This document shows, in pieces, positions 24,170 to 36,000 of a stretch of DNA of 64,000 nucleotides. Every line of letters starts with the position of its first letter. Within the stretch, counting starts at the first letter, position 1. Source of the stretch: Astropecten irregularis (taxonomy: Eukaryota > Echinodermata > Asteroidea > Paxillosida > Astropectinidae); assembly GCA_963971285.1 (NCBI GenBank), contig OZ020251.1:8246001-8310000 (forward strand), in the 5' to 3' direction. The position numbers and the translations under genes were made by a program. The notes beneath the pieces are model-generated. The model was not told the origin of the DNA and searched no databases. It was given only the letters and a program-made list of their open reading frames with translations.

Positions 24170-25460
24170 GCGAGAATCCTCAACGAACGTATAAAAATAT
24201 ATCCCAGACAAGAAAAAATACAACCATAATAATTGAGTATTTAGTAGTAGATAATTGTTCTATATTGACTTTCATTCACATGCACCATTACATTATACAT
24301 TGCACGGATTATATTATGGAAGCAAATATTTAAAGGTACATGAGCTACCATTAATTACTGAAACGGAAATCTTTACAGATTTACCAATAGCTAACATGGT
24401 ATAAATATTATAATGGTAGAAACATAATTATTTTTTTCTGTTAAAAATTCTTTATTTATCATGAAAAAAAGAAGAAAACAAATGGAAACGAAAATAACTT
24501 CGATCCACTAAAAAAAAAAGATAGCGGTGAAAAGACGCGGACGTTTTCATTGTTTTCTCAAAACGAGGTCCCCGTATTAGACTGAAAATTTCACAGATGA
24601 ATATTGTTGTTTTTTCCGTGATATGCTACATGATGACCATTTATAGTCGCGCGATGAGAGTCGTTTGTAGCGTACACTTGAAGAACTGATAAATACGACA
24701 TAAAAATACACTGGGTAATAATTAACCCTCCTTGTCCTATGTGAGGATGACTATGACTCATGGATGTGGTCCTGAAAGACCACACATCTCAAACTGAACT
24801 TAGAAGTGCAACGGTGGATGGGAGAAGAAACATTATTAGTTGGTGGGACTTCATTCCTGACAATCAAGTCTCGGAGGTTGCTTGACGAATACATTGCTGA
24901 CATTAATTGTTTAATGGAACAACTCAACTTCAGCGATCAGTCTTTCGGGGTTCAGCATCAAATTTAGAAGCTGCGTGAGGGGATTGCGCCTCAACATTTT
25001 ACCTAAAGCTACCATCTTGCGACCGAAATAGACACAAAGCAAACAACAATTATAAGTATTGTAAAGGAATGTTTTTGTTTAACTTAAACTCAATTAATTT
25101 AATAAGTAAGAACATTAAATGTACTAAAGTGAATATAATAGAATTGTTGTTTTTTAGAAGACATTTCAAATTAATTGGTTCAGATGGAAATTGCATTTAG
25201 AGTAACTTGGTAAACTGAATTCTCTTTTCTGAATGATTTTGGTTATATGCTATTAATTAAAACTATGTGCTTTACAAATATGACGTGCATAGTGCAAGTC
25301 TTGTTTGTGATCAACAACCTGATATAATTCAATGTTTAAGTTTACAACTTGTCTTTCATGCACTTAAATTTAATATGCTACTAAAATATGTTTCATTTTG
25401 CTTTAAGCTAATTATTTGTTTAATTATTAATTAATAATTATTTGATTTATTTACTAGGAT
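24170..25460. other. Non-coding 3' flank of copy 2
   Basis: No gene is seen. It contains parts shared with the 3' flank of copy 1 (about 24690-24880 and 25020-25450). The short frames at 24142-24333 and 24591-24785 have no support. Confidence 0.5.
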
Positions 25461-25519
25461 GAGTTGACCTAGATTGCACTATACTTTACCAAGATATATG
25501 AATTTGGCTTGTTGACCAA

Positions 25520-25759
25520 AATCTGCGCTTAGACTGCGCTTAGAGTCAAACGGTATTTGAGCATATTGCCTTATATCACCAAATGAATCAGTTTTGTGAT
25601 TGTTGCTTTATCTTCAGGTGTTTGATGGGAACCTCGATGACGCTATCACTCCTGTCACCAATACGTTTCATCAGAGCGTCCTAGGGGTTGCTGTGCGTGT
25701 TGAACCGGTTGATTGGTTTGATTGTCCTGTCTTGCGGTTGAACTAGTTGAACTAGATTT
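25520..25759 (+). pseudogene. Broken extra copy of the last discoidin exon
   Basis: After intron sequence like that before the last exons of copies 1 and 2 and an acceptor (tcttcag, 25611-25617), the frame reads VFDGNLDDAITPVTN and on to PVLRLN, then stops at 25741-25743. The closing LELLGCYI, with the disulfide Cys, is missing. No other exon of the gene is nearby. The piece sits between 50-bp direct repeats (25461-25510 and 25760-25809, about four mismatches). Confidence 0.8.
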
Positions 25760-26582
25760 GAGTTGAACTAAATTGCACTATACTTTACCAAGATATATGA
25801 TTTTGGCTTTGACCTGTCAGTGCCGGAGCCAAGCGGATAATGTAAAAACTTACAGTTCGCATTATCATGCGGTTGAAACTCATTTTGAAAGGATAACAGA
25901 ATGTCCCACTTTCACTTTTCGACTTAGGAACATCAAATTTCAGAAAAGGTCCCGATTGAATATTCTAGATACATTGATTTAATGACACTCACAAATTAGA
26001 GACCACAGATCAAAGTGCACAATCATTGTTCTCTTTGTATTTATTTATCAATGTTATAACATATCATGTATGATGAAGATAATTTATATTAACCTGTACG
26101 GGATGTCAGAGTTAGTATTGTCACTGGTTGATAAATCATTTAAGTTAAATTATTATCATAATTCCACATTGATGACCGCTCTGAATTAAGTATTGAGTAT
26201 AACATTGGAAATCACGACAATATTGATAATAAGCTTATTATGCTTGAGTGACCGTTGTTTATATTGCTTTGTATGATCAAAGGGATGATACAGAATGATT
26301 AAATGTAAAACCAACTGCTCAGACTTCTGTCTGAATCAAATGTCACCATTAATATCTGTGTCTTCAGCGTTATTCACATTCGTTCTTCTTTAAATTGTGT
26401 CACAAAAATATCCAAGTCGGCTTGGTCTGTATCGGTAGAAAGTATAACAAAAACAGCCAAACAAAACCACTATTCCAGATGCTCAAACAAAACCAGTCCT
26501 GCAAAACCAAGCTCAGCCCAGACAAGCAAAAAATAAGAAGAAAATAACCAACAAAAAGGTATTTTGTTTTCAAATTTTGGGT

Positions 26583-26660
26583 TTAGAGACATGTTTGATT
26601 GTGATTTGCGCTATATAAAAGTGGTTTATTATTGGCTTTTTCGCGCAAGCGAAAAGCCTT
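26583..26660 (+). mobile_element. LINE-type tail joined to a hairpin repeat
   Basis: gatttgcgctatataaaa plus tta units resembles the tail at 14330-14420. It is followed by the hairpin ggctttttcgc/gcgaaaagcc (26634-26658), a T-run, and then sequence of an unknown dispersed repeat. The junction also marks the end of the segmental duplication. Confidence 0.45.
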
Positions 26661-28940
26661 TGTTTCTGTTCTGTTTTTTTTTTTTTTTCTTCCACTTCCT
26701 CTTCTTGTCGCCGAATTCCCATAGACAAAGCACAGGGGTATTCTGCACCCCACTTTTGCCATTTTTAAACAGCCGATTTTAACCAAACTTGGTCTGAAGG
26801 AAGTCCATATAGGGTAGTTGTGTCCCGAAACTTTTCGACATCATGACGTCATGACTTGATTTTTTATGAATTTTTAAATATTTCTCACAGCCCGTTAACT
26901 TTGTACACAGATTACGTGACAATATGGTCGTATACAAAACATATGATGCTCGGATGACTCAACTCTCCCCATACACCCACATGCACACTGCACTGTACGT
27001 ACGTATTTCACTGCACTGTGTGTTATGTATGACATTCATTATTGTCCGCGGATTGCGCGACTCGATCAAAACTTCGTTTATAATCTTGCCATAGACATTT
27101 TCATGTAAGACTTTTTAAGTGTTTATTATCGTTAAATACCAGCACCAAATATTTAAATGCTATCGATGTAGGTTGCCGTATTGTACCTCATTGTATGGGT
27201 TGTGTTAATATTAGCTATACATGTACAGCTTAATACTTGGGAAGAGTTGTATGGAAAAGTGCAATGATTCATAATTTGTTTTTGTGTACGTGGCAATATG
27301 ATCAGTTTTACACATGAACAAATTAAATATGTCACGCCATTTCCCCTAGACTCTAGTGTCATCAGAGTGATTTCATGTTCTTGATATAATTTTGTATAAA
27401 TATTATACTCGGTAAGGCTATTTATATGCAATATGCCTATACAGTCAGCGTCGGTCATCCATTACCATCGGCCCGATCTCGGCTGGACGACCATTGTAAA
27501 TACACGGTGGTATTTACACGGCCGTTTCATAGTGGCAACCACCGTGCACCGGCAGACCACGGTCGGTGGATGGCGGCGCTGCTGAGCCGCCGGCGGCCCG
27601 ACGGTGTGGCTTGCGCACTGGGTCATGCCGGGACGTGATGTCAAATTGATCGTTGACTCAAAACTATTTTTCCCTCATAGACAATGCACGTATGTCTCTT
27701 TATATCATTTTCAAACAAAATCTTACCAAACCAGAATGCTATTAATGTAATTAGTTGATACGTATTGTATGTCATTGTATGTACGGTCCTGCATGTTCCA
27801 GTCCTGTTTCATGCCGTACAACAACTTAGTGGGTTTTCTTTTCTACTAACGTGACAGTGGGTTTTCTTTTCTACTAACGTGACAATTTTGATCAGTTTTA
27901 GGCATCCAATTTGTTTCATGCCCTCGAAATTCATGCCCTCGGGTCATTAATGAAAACACATATTATTTCGAGTCATCAACATTTTTTTTGTGCCCTCGAA
28001 AATTCAGTCTGCAATCGGATTTATCCGGGCCGATTTATTGTAAACATTGTACAGTATCGTCAACAATAAAACCAATTGCAAAAAAAGTTTTTGTCGAATC
28101 ATTGGTATAATGAGATGAATTACAGTGGTGATATGACGATGGCATGAAACACTGGATTCAAATAGTACAACCATCATGGAAGTGGGAATGATAACTGATT
28201 GCCACAGAACATCAAGTCATGGCTATCCTTTCCTGTTGTACTGTTGTCGGGAAACCTATCGACCAAACGACTGTAAAGTGCGCCCTCATGTGAAAAATAA
28301 GTATGTTGGAGCTGTATTGAACTCGTACAATCGCACTTTTTGCTCGACAAATTGTAACCGATCCATCGTTTTCGATCAGTTGTGCAGCAGGCGGAGAGAT
28401 TATTAAATATTAATTTTTCATAATTAAATTCTCACTTACGTTTTTTTACCTTTCTTTCTTCCACCGCTGGTTGCCTTGTACAAGTAATTTACCCACACTG
28501 TCGGAATGAAAAACTTCATTGAAGTGGTTTCTAATATAGACAGAGGTCCACATAATACCAAAATTAATACACAATAGAACAAGAAAAGAAGATTTATTAC
28601 ATAAATACCTTGTCAATGACATGTATTTTATTTCAAACTTGTCCATAAACAATTCAAAATCACACTGCCATTTAACTTAAAAACATGTGTCAGCAAAATG
28701 GTGAAGCATTATCATAATTATTTACTTCATTTAATTGATTAATTTGTAAACATTACACTTTGAGTCCCATTGTAGACAAATGTACAAGTTTCATCTGAAA
28801 CCCAAATGAATTTTGTTGTAGATAATTATGAATACTTTATTAGTTCAAAAGGTATTACATACATGTATGTGATTCAGTGGAGGGCGCAAACACATCTTGA
28901 AAATAATTTCACTAGATTCAGCATGTTACACTAGCCAATT
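26660..28940. other. Non-coding; GC-rich patch and a short tandem
   Basis: No gene is supported. At 27470-27640 GC content rises sharply (ggcggcgctgctgagccgcc, cggcggcccgacgg), unlike the AT-rich surroundings. A 28-bp unit (agtgggttttc...acgtgac) is duplicated exactly at 27828-27855 and 27856-27883. Open frames at 27426-27638 and 28176-28406 have no recognisable features. Confidence 0.45.
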
Positions 28941-29015
28941 ATGAATGACACATTCCATGTGAAATATGAATGACACATTCCATGTGAAATATGAATGACA
29001 CATTCCATGTGAAAT
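28941..29015. repeat. Three identical 25-bp tandem units
   Basis: The unit is atgaatgacacattccatg plus tgaaat, repeated three times without a mismatch (28941, 28966, 28991). Exact identity points to recent expansion. Confidence 0.9.
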
Positions 29016-29249
29016 ATTGAGTGCTTGTAGATTTTCAGCTTGATGTGACTGTTTGTACATGATACTACAATTATGCTAGCACAATACAAACAATGTAAAG
29101 TGTTTACACGGTGTTAGGATTCCCATTTAAAAACAAATACTTTGATTCAATACCTGTAGGCTTCTTTTGTCACTCTACACATGGTAAGCCTTAACATGTT
29201 AAAGAACAGTACAAAAATAAGTTCTGAGGTCCACAGAGGGCAATCATTG

Positions 29250-29420
29250 AATAACCACAAGGAAAATTGGCTGGGGTATTATAAACAATTTTAAAAGTGA
29301 CCAAAGAAAAATTGACTAGAGGGGATTCCAACCAGCTCTAGCAACTGAGCTTTGCAAACCCTGGGTTGGTGGTGTCCCAAATAGTCACCTATCTTTCTTT
29401 CTTTGGCAGTCAGAAGCCAT
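29250..29420 (-). mobile_element. Degraded tRNA-related SINE
   Basis: It shares aataaccacaagg, gaccaaagaaaaattgact and ggcagtcagaagccata with the copies at 8756 and 62860. The tRNA-like middle has decayed (ggggattccaacc, gcaactgagc). Confidence 0.65.
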
Positions 29421-29939
29421 AACAAGTGGAATTAGCATGGAAATCATGCAAAAGATGTAAGCTGCAAAGAAATATGCAGTGGTTTGTATATACACATGTA
29501 CATATATCATGAATGCAAAAATATGAAGGCATTCCTCTTTTGCCTTCAAGGACATTCACTTTAAAAGAAGAACGAAAAAAGGGGAATTTGTCCTCTTTAC
29601 TGGTACCAATGCAAGTAATTAAGGTGTACAGAAAGCTGCAATACATGTACATGTTTTTCTTGTCAAACCAATTTCACTGCATGGTATGATACACCACAGC
29701 AAAGGGCATGTTTGTGCATGATTAATGTGGTGCTTTTTCAGTCATAAGCCACAGAGGTTTCAGAGAGGTCTTCAGAAATATTTCACACCTGGATTGGTAA
29801 TAATAGCATAATAATGATATTATTAACCATAAAATGAACTCCTTCCATTTAGCGCATCACAATCAATGTATCTGTATGCATACACATGTATTACTATTAA
29901 ACATGGTAATTGGCCTGCGTGTACATGTACATTCTTAAA

Positions 29940-30175
29940 ACCATCTCAACTCCCAGGAGAACATACAGGTGCACAGAGGATAATCAAGCACAAAGTCATC
30001 TCTACCCTCACAGGTACCCATTTACACATGGGTGAAGAGAAGCAATATGTGATAAGGCATCTTGCCCTAGGATGCAATCATCACTAGCCCATGGCTGGAT
30101 TCGAACCCACAATCTGTAGATAGACCACAAGACCTTGAGTAGGACACACCAGACTACTAGGCCACAGCACCACTT
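29940..30175 (-). mobile_element. tRNA-Leu-like SINE
   Basis: Reverse-strand boxes are tggcctagtagtctgg (A) and gggttcgaatcca (B). The wide spacing and ctactcaaggtcttg anticodon arm resemble tRNA-Leu(CAA). The body toward 29940 has cccatttacacatgggtgaa and gcatcttgccctagga, typical of a widespread marine SINE. No acceptor-stem pairing was seen, so it is not a working tRNA. Confidence 0.6.
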
Positions 30176-30179
30176 CTTA

Positions 30180-31160
30180 ATCAGCTGTCAGATAGAAAAT
30201 GAATATTTCTTTCACATTTAGTAAATTTGTTTTGTACAAAGATGCTTAGTACAGGAAGAAGTCATAGTTGGTAATGATGATAAGGAGATGGATGCTACAG
30301 ATGACTGATCCTCTGATGATTACTTGAGCCATAAACTGTGGCAGCTGTCACCATGTGATGACTGATGTGAGTGTCTTGCTGGTAGACAAAGAGGGGAGTG
30401 TCTTCTATGCTTTACATAATGTTTATCTCCACAGCAACAACTGTAGCAGTCAATAAGATTTCCTTAATTTATGCTATAAAGCATTACAGTTACATACATG
30501 TGTAGTAAGTCTCTATGCAGAACCCTCACTGCTTCCAATAGTGACTGTTTACTGCTGGTGATTGTTGTATTGAAGGACGTCCAATATTCCAAACTGTAAA
30601 ATTAGAAGGTGGAATAAAAAGACAAAAGATGCACTTGAAAATGAAAATGATGCTAGTGTTATAATAACATTAATGTCAATAAATCTGTCAAAAGATGTTT
30701 CCACATGAACAGAAATGACCAGTATTCATGTACTCTTCAAGGACAAGCATGGGGTCAAAAATATGTCTTTTTTGTTCTCAGTTTTAATTTTTTGTACAGG
30801 AATTTTCTAAGACAGGGCAAAACTGTTTCAATTTTTGTTTTACTATGGCCACCAGGCCTTGCACTAACTTTGTTATGGCTAGCACACTGGCCAGCTTACT
30901 GCAGATTTTACTAGCCTGTACATATGTTTATCCATACCTCAACATGTAGGTTCTTTCTTTTTTTTTTTTTTACTAGCCAACCGGGCAACCAAGGAAGTGA
31001 GTCTAACTAGCCCAGAGCAGTTTTTCCTAGACATTGTATGACGGGCAAGTACTATTTCGAGCCTGGGCTACAATTTTCAAATAAACGTCACAACAAAATC
31101 ATAACAAATATTAACAGCAGTCATACCTGAAATTGTTATGACCACAGAAAAAAGATGACA
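30180..31160. other. Non-coding spacer
   Basis: No gene is seen. The part at 30840-31030 repeats words such as tactagcc and ctggccagc, but no termini could be set. Confidence 0.4.
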
Positions 31161-31164
31161 CTAC

Positions 31165-31990
31165 AGTCACAGTCATGGTAGCAAGGTGATAACTGCAGTG
31201 TGGAGGGGCCAAGGGTTGATATGGCCCTGCTGAGTGTATCAGTCACAGTCATGGTGGCAAGGTGACTGCAGTGTAGAGGTGCCATGGGTTGACATGGCCC
31301 TGCTGAGTGTATCAGTCATGGTAGCAAGGTGATAACTGCAGTGTGGAGGGGCCAAGGGTTGACATGGCCCTGCTGAGTGTATCAGTCACAGTCATGGTAG
31401 CAAGGTGATAACTGCAGTGTGGAGGGGCCAAGGGTTGACATGGCCCTGCTGAGTGTATCAGTCACAGTCATGGTGGCAAGGTGACTGCAGTGTAGAGGGG
31501 CCAAGGGTTGACATGGCCCTGCTGAGTGTATTAGTAACTATCCTGATGGCAAGGTGACTGCAGTGTAGAGGTGCCATGGGTTGACATGGCCCTGCTGAGT
31601 GTATCAGTCATGGTAGCAAGGTGATAACTGCAGTGTGGAGGGGCAAGGGTTGACATGGCCCTGCTGAGTGTATCAGTCACTATCCTGATGGCAAGGTGAC
31701 TGCAGTGTAGAGGTGCCATGGGTTGACATGGCCCTGCTGAGTGTATCAGTCACAGTCATGGTAGCAAGGTGATAACTGCAGTGTGGAGGGGCCATGGGAT
31801 GACATGGCCCTGCTGAGTGTATCGGTCACAGCCATGGTGACAAGATGACATCTGCAGTTTAGAGGGGCCAAGGGTTGAAATGGCCCTGCTGAGTGTATCA
31901 GTCACTATCCTGATGGCAAGATGACAACTGCAGTGTAGAGGGGCCATTGTCAAGCAGGCTAGATGATTGTGCATGGTTTGACAGACATCT
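31165..31990. repeat. ~72-bp minisatellite, about eleven units
   Basis: Each unit has ggtagcaaggtgat, aactgcagtgtggagg, gttgacatggccctgc and tgagtgtatcagtca. Some units have an internal cacagtcatgg or actatcctgatgg variant, so the length alternates at about 70-80 bp. Variants are interspersed, which suggests expansion in blocks. The frames on the minus strand that cross it are by-products. Confidence 0.85.
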
Positions 31991-32079
31991 GTGGAGTGTA
32001 TTAAAATGTTAGATAAAATTATTCGAAATGAATATAATGATGGCATGTGCAGTCTATATGATGCACTTCACATTCAAAT

Positions 32080-32360
32080 AAAAATACTGATAAAAGGTAT
32101 ACTACAGGTTTGGTAACATACCCAAACAGAAATGTTCACAGATTTATGTGTAACTTTCAGGGTATGAAGATGGTGCTGGTAGTAAGATACTGTTTAAATA
32201 TATCTGTCTGAAATGGTGTATTTATCCAGAATTTAGTAAAAACAAAGACTGAAGACAGTTCGGATACCCCAAGTAAGATCAAAACCATTCATTATATTTT
32301 ATAAGAAAAATTTAGTCATTTTATGTACATCTCGGATTACACAAAGTGAGCGCTGTTCTG
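32080..32360 (+). repeat. Dispersed repeat fragment
   Basis: The words ttggtaacatacccaaac, cacagatttatgtgtaac, cagggtatgaagatgg and gtgtatttatccagaa recur, diverged, at about 8290, 11930, 15090 and 24340. Family unknown. Confidence 0.45.
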
Positions 32361-32513
32361 GGACCTTTACAATCATGTATTCATTCCCAAATAATCAAAG
32401 TTGGTGGGAATTATGTTCGTAATCAAAATAAAAGCTCTTGGAAATTTGATGTTATTCATAATAATACTGTATACACACATGTGCAGAGTTTAGCTCTTAA
32501 TTTTGAATTTACT

Positions 32514-32825
32514 ATGCAAATTAGGCTTGCCCTTCACCAACGTGGATGAGCACTGCATACTCAGTGATTGTGAGAGCATGACAGCATGTGAAAAAAAATC
32601 ACATGCTGGCTCAAGTGGGATTTGAACGCACGACCTCCTGCTTACTAGTGCCAATGCCATACCGCTAGAGCTTGGTGGCCTAGCAGTATGGCATCTGCAC
32701 TAGTAAGTACGAGGTTGTGGGTTCAAATCCCACCTGAGCAAGCATGTGATTTTTTCATGTGCTCTCACAAGCACTGAGTATGCAGTGCTCACATATGTCG
32801 GTGAAGGGCAAGCCTAATTTGCATA
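32514..32825. repeat. 312-bp palindrome with a tRNA-like unit in each arm
   Basis: The left arm starts atgcaaattaggcttgccc and the right arm ends gggcaagcctaatttgcat. Matching continues inward through gagcactgcatactcag, the B box (gggttcaaatccca; one difference on the left) and A box (tggcctagcagtatgg), to a centre at about 32670. So two tRNA-like SINE units are fused head to head. It lies 250 bp past the stop codon of the Helitron ORF. Confidence 0.8.
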
Positions 32826-33074
32826 TTACCTATTTCCTGACCAAAAACATTTAATATTCAATTTTGAATTTGTTTTACTACCTTCCAAACCATTACATGT
32901 ATATCTTTAAAAGAAACAGTAAATCATGTCTTTCTTAAATTGCATGTTCAACTCAAATCTAACTCATCAGAATGCATACATTTGTGATAAATGCCAAGGT
33001 CATGTACATGATATTTCCATTGTCAGATAATAATTAATTGATGTGTATTGTGTACAACAACTAAATACAAAATC

Positions 33075-36000
33075 TCATATATTGATACATACACCTTCAT
33101 GATAACTGTAATAAGTAGGAATTACAGTTGCACATACTGATTCTATATTTCTTACATATACATGATCAATCAATGTCCCATTCTCTGTTGTTGCATCTGT
33201 CACACATTGTGTATATCCATGCTCACACATTAATTTCTCTATTTGTGAATGCTGTTTGAAGATATCTTCATTAAAATCACCCATTACAATACATCTGTTA
33301 GATACTTTATGAAGTTCATCAAGTAAATGTTTCATGTTGGTGAGAAACTCAATCATGGAATATGATGCTGGACGATAAATTGTTACCAAAGAATATGACA
33401 TTTCACAAATTACTTGTACTGCAATATACTCCAAGTTGTGTACAGGCAATGCCAGTCTACTGAATGTCTTGTTCCTTCTACCATACACAGCAACACCTCC
33501 ATGACACTGTTTGCTTAACATCTGAGTAACACTGCATGAATTATTATATGAAGCGCTTCTGACTTGATGATAGCATTTGAAATTATTTAATTCTGTCTCA
33601 CAGTCAAACTCATTCTCACTCCATGTTTCTGTCAGACAAATGAAATCTGCTGACATCATATCAATATTACATTCTAAGTCTTTAAAGTGTTCTTTCAATC
33701 CTTGGATATTATGCATCATGATTACAGTGCCATTTGATGGTAGTGTTCTTACGTTAGATTCTTCAATAAATTCCATCATATTACTCAATGAATCCTTGAC
33801 TGATTTATTGCAATAAACAAACTTTTCATTAAACCCTTCAATCACAAGTCCATTTAGAGATGTTACTCTGCTTAGTGCTACATATGCTTGACCTGGTGAA
33901 AATGTCCGTTCAAGAGACACCACTGCTCTGTCTGTAGTCACTCCTTGTACTTTATGTACTGTACAAGCCCAAGCTAATTTCAATGGAAATTGTCGCCTTA
34001 TCCACTGTTTGCTTATATGTTCTTCTTCCCTTTGAATTCTAATAAATCCAGCATTTGTTGCACTTTTCCTTTTCACTTTGGATCCAACACTTTCGCTATC
34101 AAATACAATATGAATATATTCAGGGGTAGATTCATCATGTGACAGAATGATTTCACAAACAGTTCCAAGTACTCCATTAACAAGTCCATCAGAAACATCA
34201 AGATTTTTTGCCAACATTACTCTAGCACCAGTACCTAGCCACAATGATTCAGGCAAAGTTGTACGCAATGATTTTGGGGGTATTTTCACTCGGCTTGTCT
34301 TTTTATGGGACTCTTTCTGGAAATCATTTGCTAAAATACAGAAATAATCACTGCACTTTGCAAACAGTATCTTCCTATTGTATTCATCAACCTGTTTATT
34401 ACATGGAAATATATGTAAAGCATCATCCCACTCTTCTCCAGTTTCTCGTGATTGTAACATTGCCACATCTTCATCCAATAACTTATCTTGCTTAGCTCTG
34501 ACACGTATTCTATTCAAAGATTCAGCAAACTGCATATCATCCTTTTGTCTCATAATTTCCCTCAACTCAACTTTTTTAAAACAATCATTCCACAGATCTA
34601 CTGTAATATCTCTCTGGTACAATGATTTCCCTTTGACTGGAGGCAATTGATAAAAATCACCAACAGCTAAAATGCTCACTTTTCCAAAAGGCTTGAGATC
34701 ACGTGTTTGTTTAATCTGTCGCAGACGTCCATGAATGTAACACAACATTTTATGATCAACCATTGATATTTCATCAATAATAACAATCTGAAGATCTTGC
34801 AATTCATTCCTCAAAGTATTCAATTTCTCCTCACCAAGTGGCTGATATGGCAAACGTGCATCAGTAGGGATTGACAACGCACTATGAATTGTACTTCCAT
34901 TGATATTAAAAGCTGCTACTCCAGTAGGTGCAGTTATCATTACAGACACATTATCAGGATTATTAACCATTCTTGTAAAGAGTCTTGTTGCTTCATAATG
35001 TATTGATTTAACCAAATGACTTTTCCCAGTTCCAGCTCCACCAGTGATAAACACATGAAATGGTTCAGGGTTTTTGCCTTGTACCTTCTGTAAACACCAG
35101 TCACGAATCTTATTAAACACTTGTCTTTGCTGTGTATTCAATGACCTCAATAAACTTAGTGCATCTTGCTTTGATATTTTCATTGTATGTGGCTCAATAT
35201 TACACACCGTGTCCTTTTTGTCAGATTGTAGGTCAGGAATATCCAAATCATCATCTTCTGGTAATACTGGCTCACGTTCTGCTTCACATTCAAGTCTCTC
35301 CTGCTCAGATATTGGGGAAATTAAAGCCCATGCATCTTCCTGCATACCATGTTTTTCTACATATTGTTTAGCTGCTTCAAGAGCCTCAGCATTCTTCTCA
35401 AATTTAGACCGATTACTTTCAACAACAACACTTACAGATTTCATTTGGTTATTTAGACAAACTGAACCATTCTCATAAAACTGTTCATAATTATCAAACT
35501 GTGGTGGCTTCAGTTGAGCATCAACATGATATGGAAGAAACAGTTGTAATATACTGTGGTAATATTTCTCTGGATATTTAGTCACTGAAAACCTTGGATA
35601 TCTTATGACTGCTGGTTCAGTTCTTGTACGTTTCTGTATGTGACCCAAACCATGTTTCAATGCATATACTAGTGACTTTCTCGATATATTACATGTATCT
35701 CCATTATAAATAATTCTGTACTCTGAGCAAAATTTTGCCAGACACATGTCATCAAATTCATCAATATCTGGCCTTGCTTTATAACGATCAACTCTACTAG
35801 TCATGAAAATATCATCATCATCTTCACATTTGCTCTGAATTACACTCAATGGCAAACTCATTCGTACAGGATTTTCACCTATAGGTATAAACTCCACTTT
35901 TCTAGAACCCTCTTTCAACCTCAGACCACAAACACGAAACACTGCTTCCTGAGCTGATAATTCCCGATTGTGTAAATACACACATCCAATTTCCTTCATA

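Larger units (their letters stand above)
17200..26583 (+). repeat. Segmental duplication, right copy
   Basis: Counterpart of 5600-16170. It aligns from the first exon (donor at 17334) to the sequence ending ttttgggttt at 26583. Beyond that point copy 2 runs into a different repeat and copy 1 into unrelated sequence, which marks the 3' limit of the duplication. Confidence 0.85.

Noticed and set aside
27462-27644. GC-rich patch as a CpG-island promoter
   Set aside because: No exon, start codon context or conserved neighbour was found on either side.
31165-31990. Regular repeats that could suggest a CRISPR-like array
   Set aside because: Units are contiguous with no unique spacers, and the genome is animal. 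It is a minisatellite.
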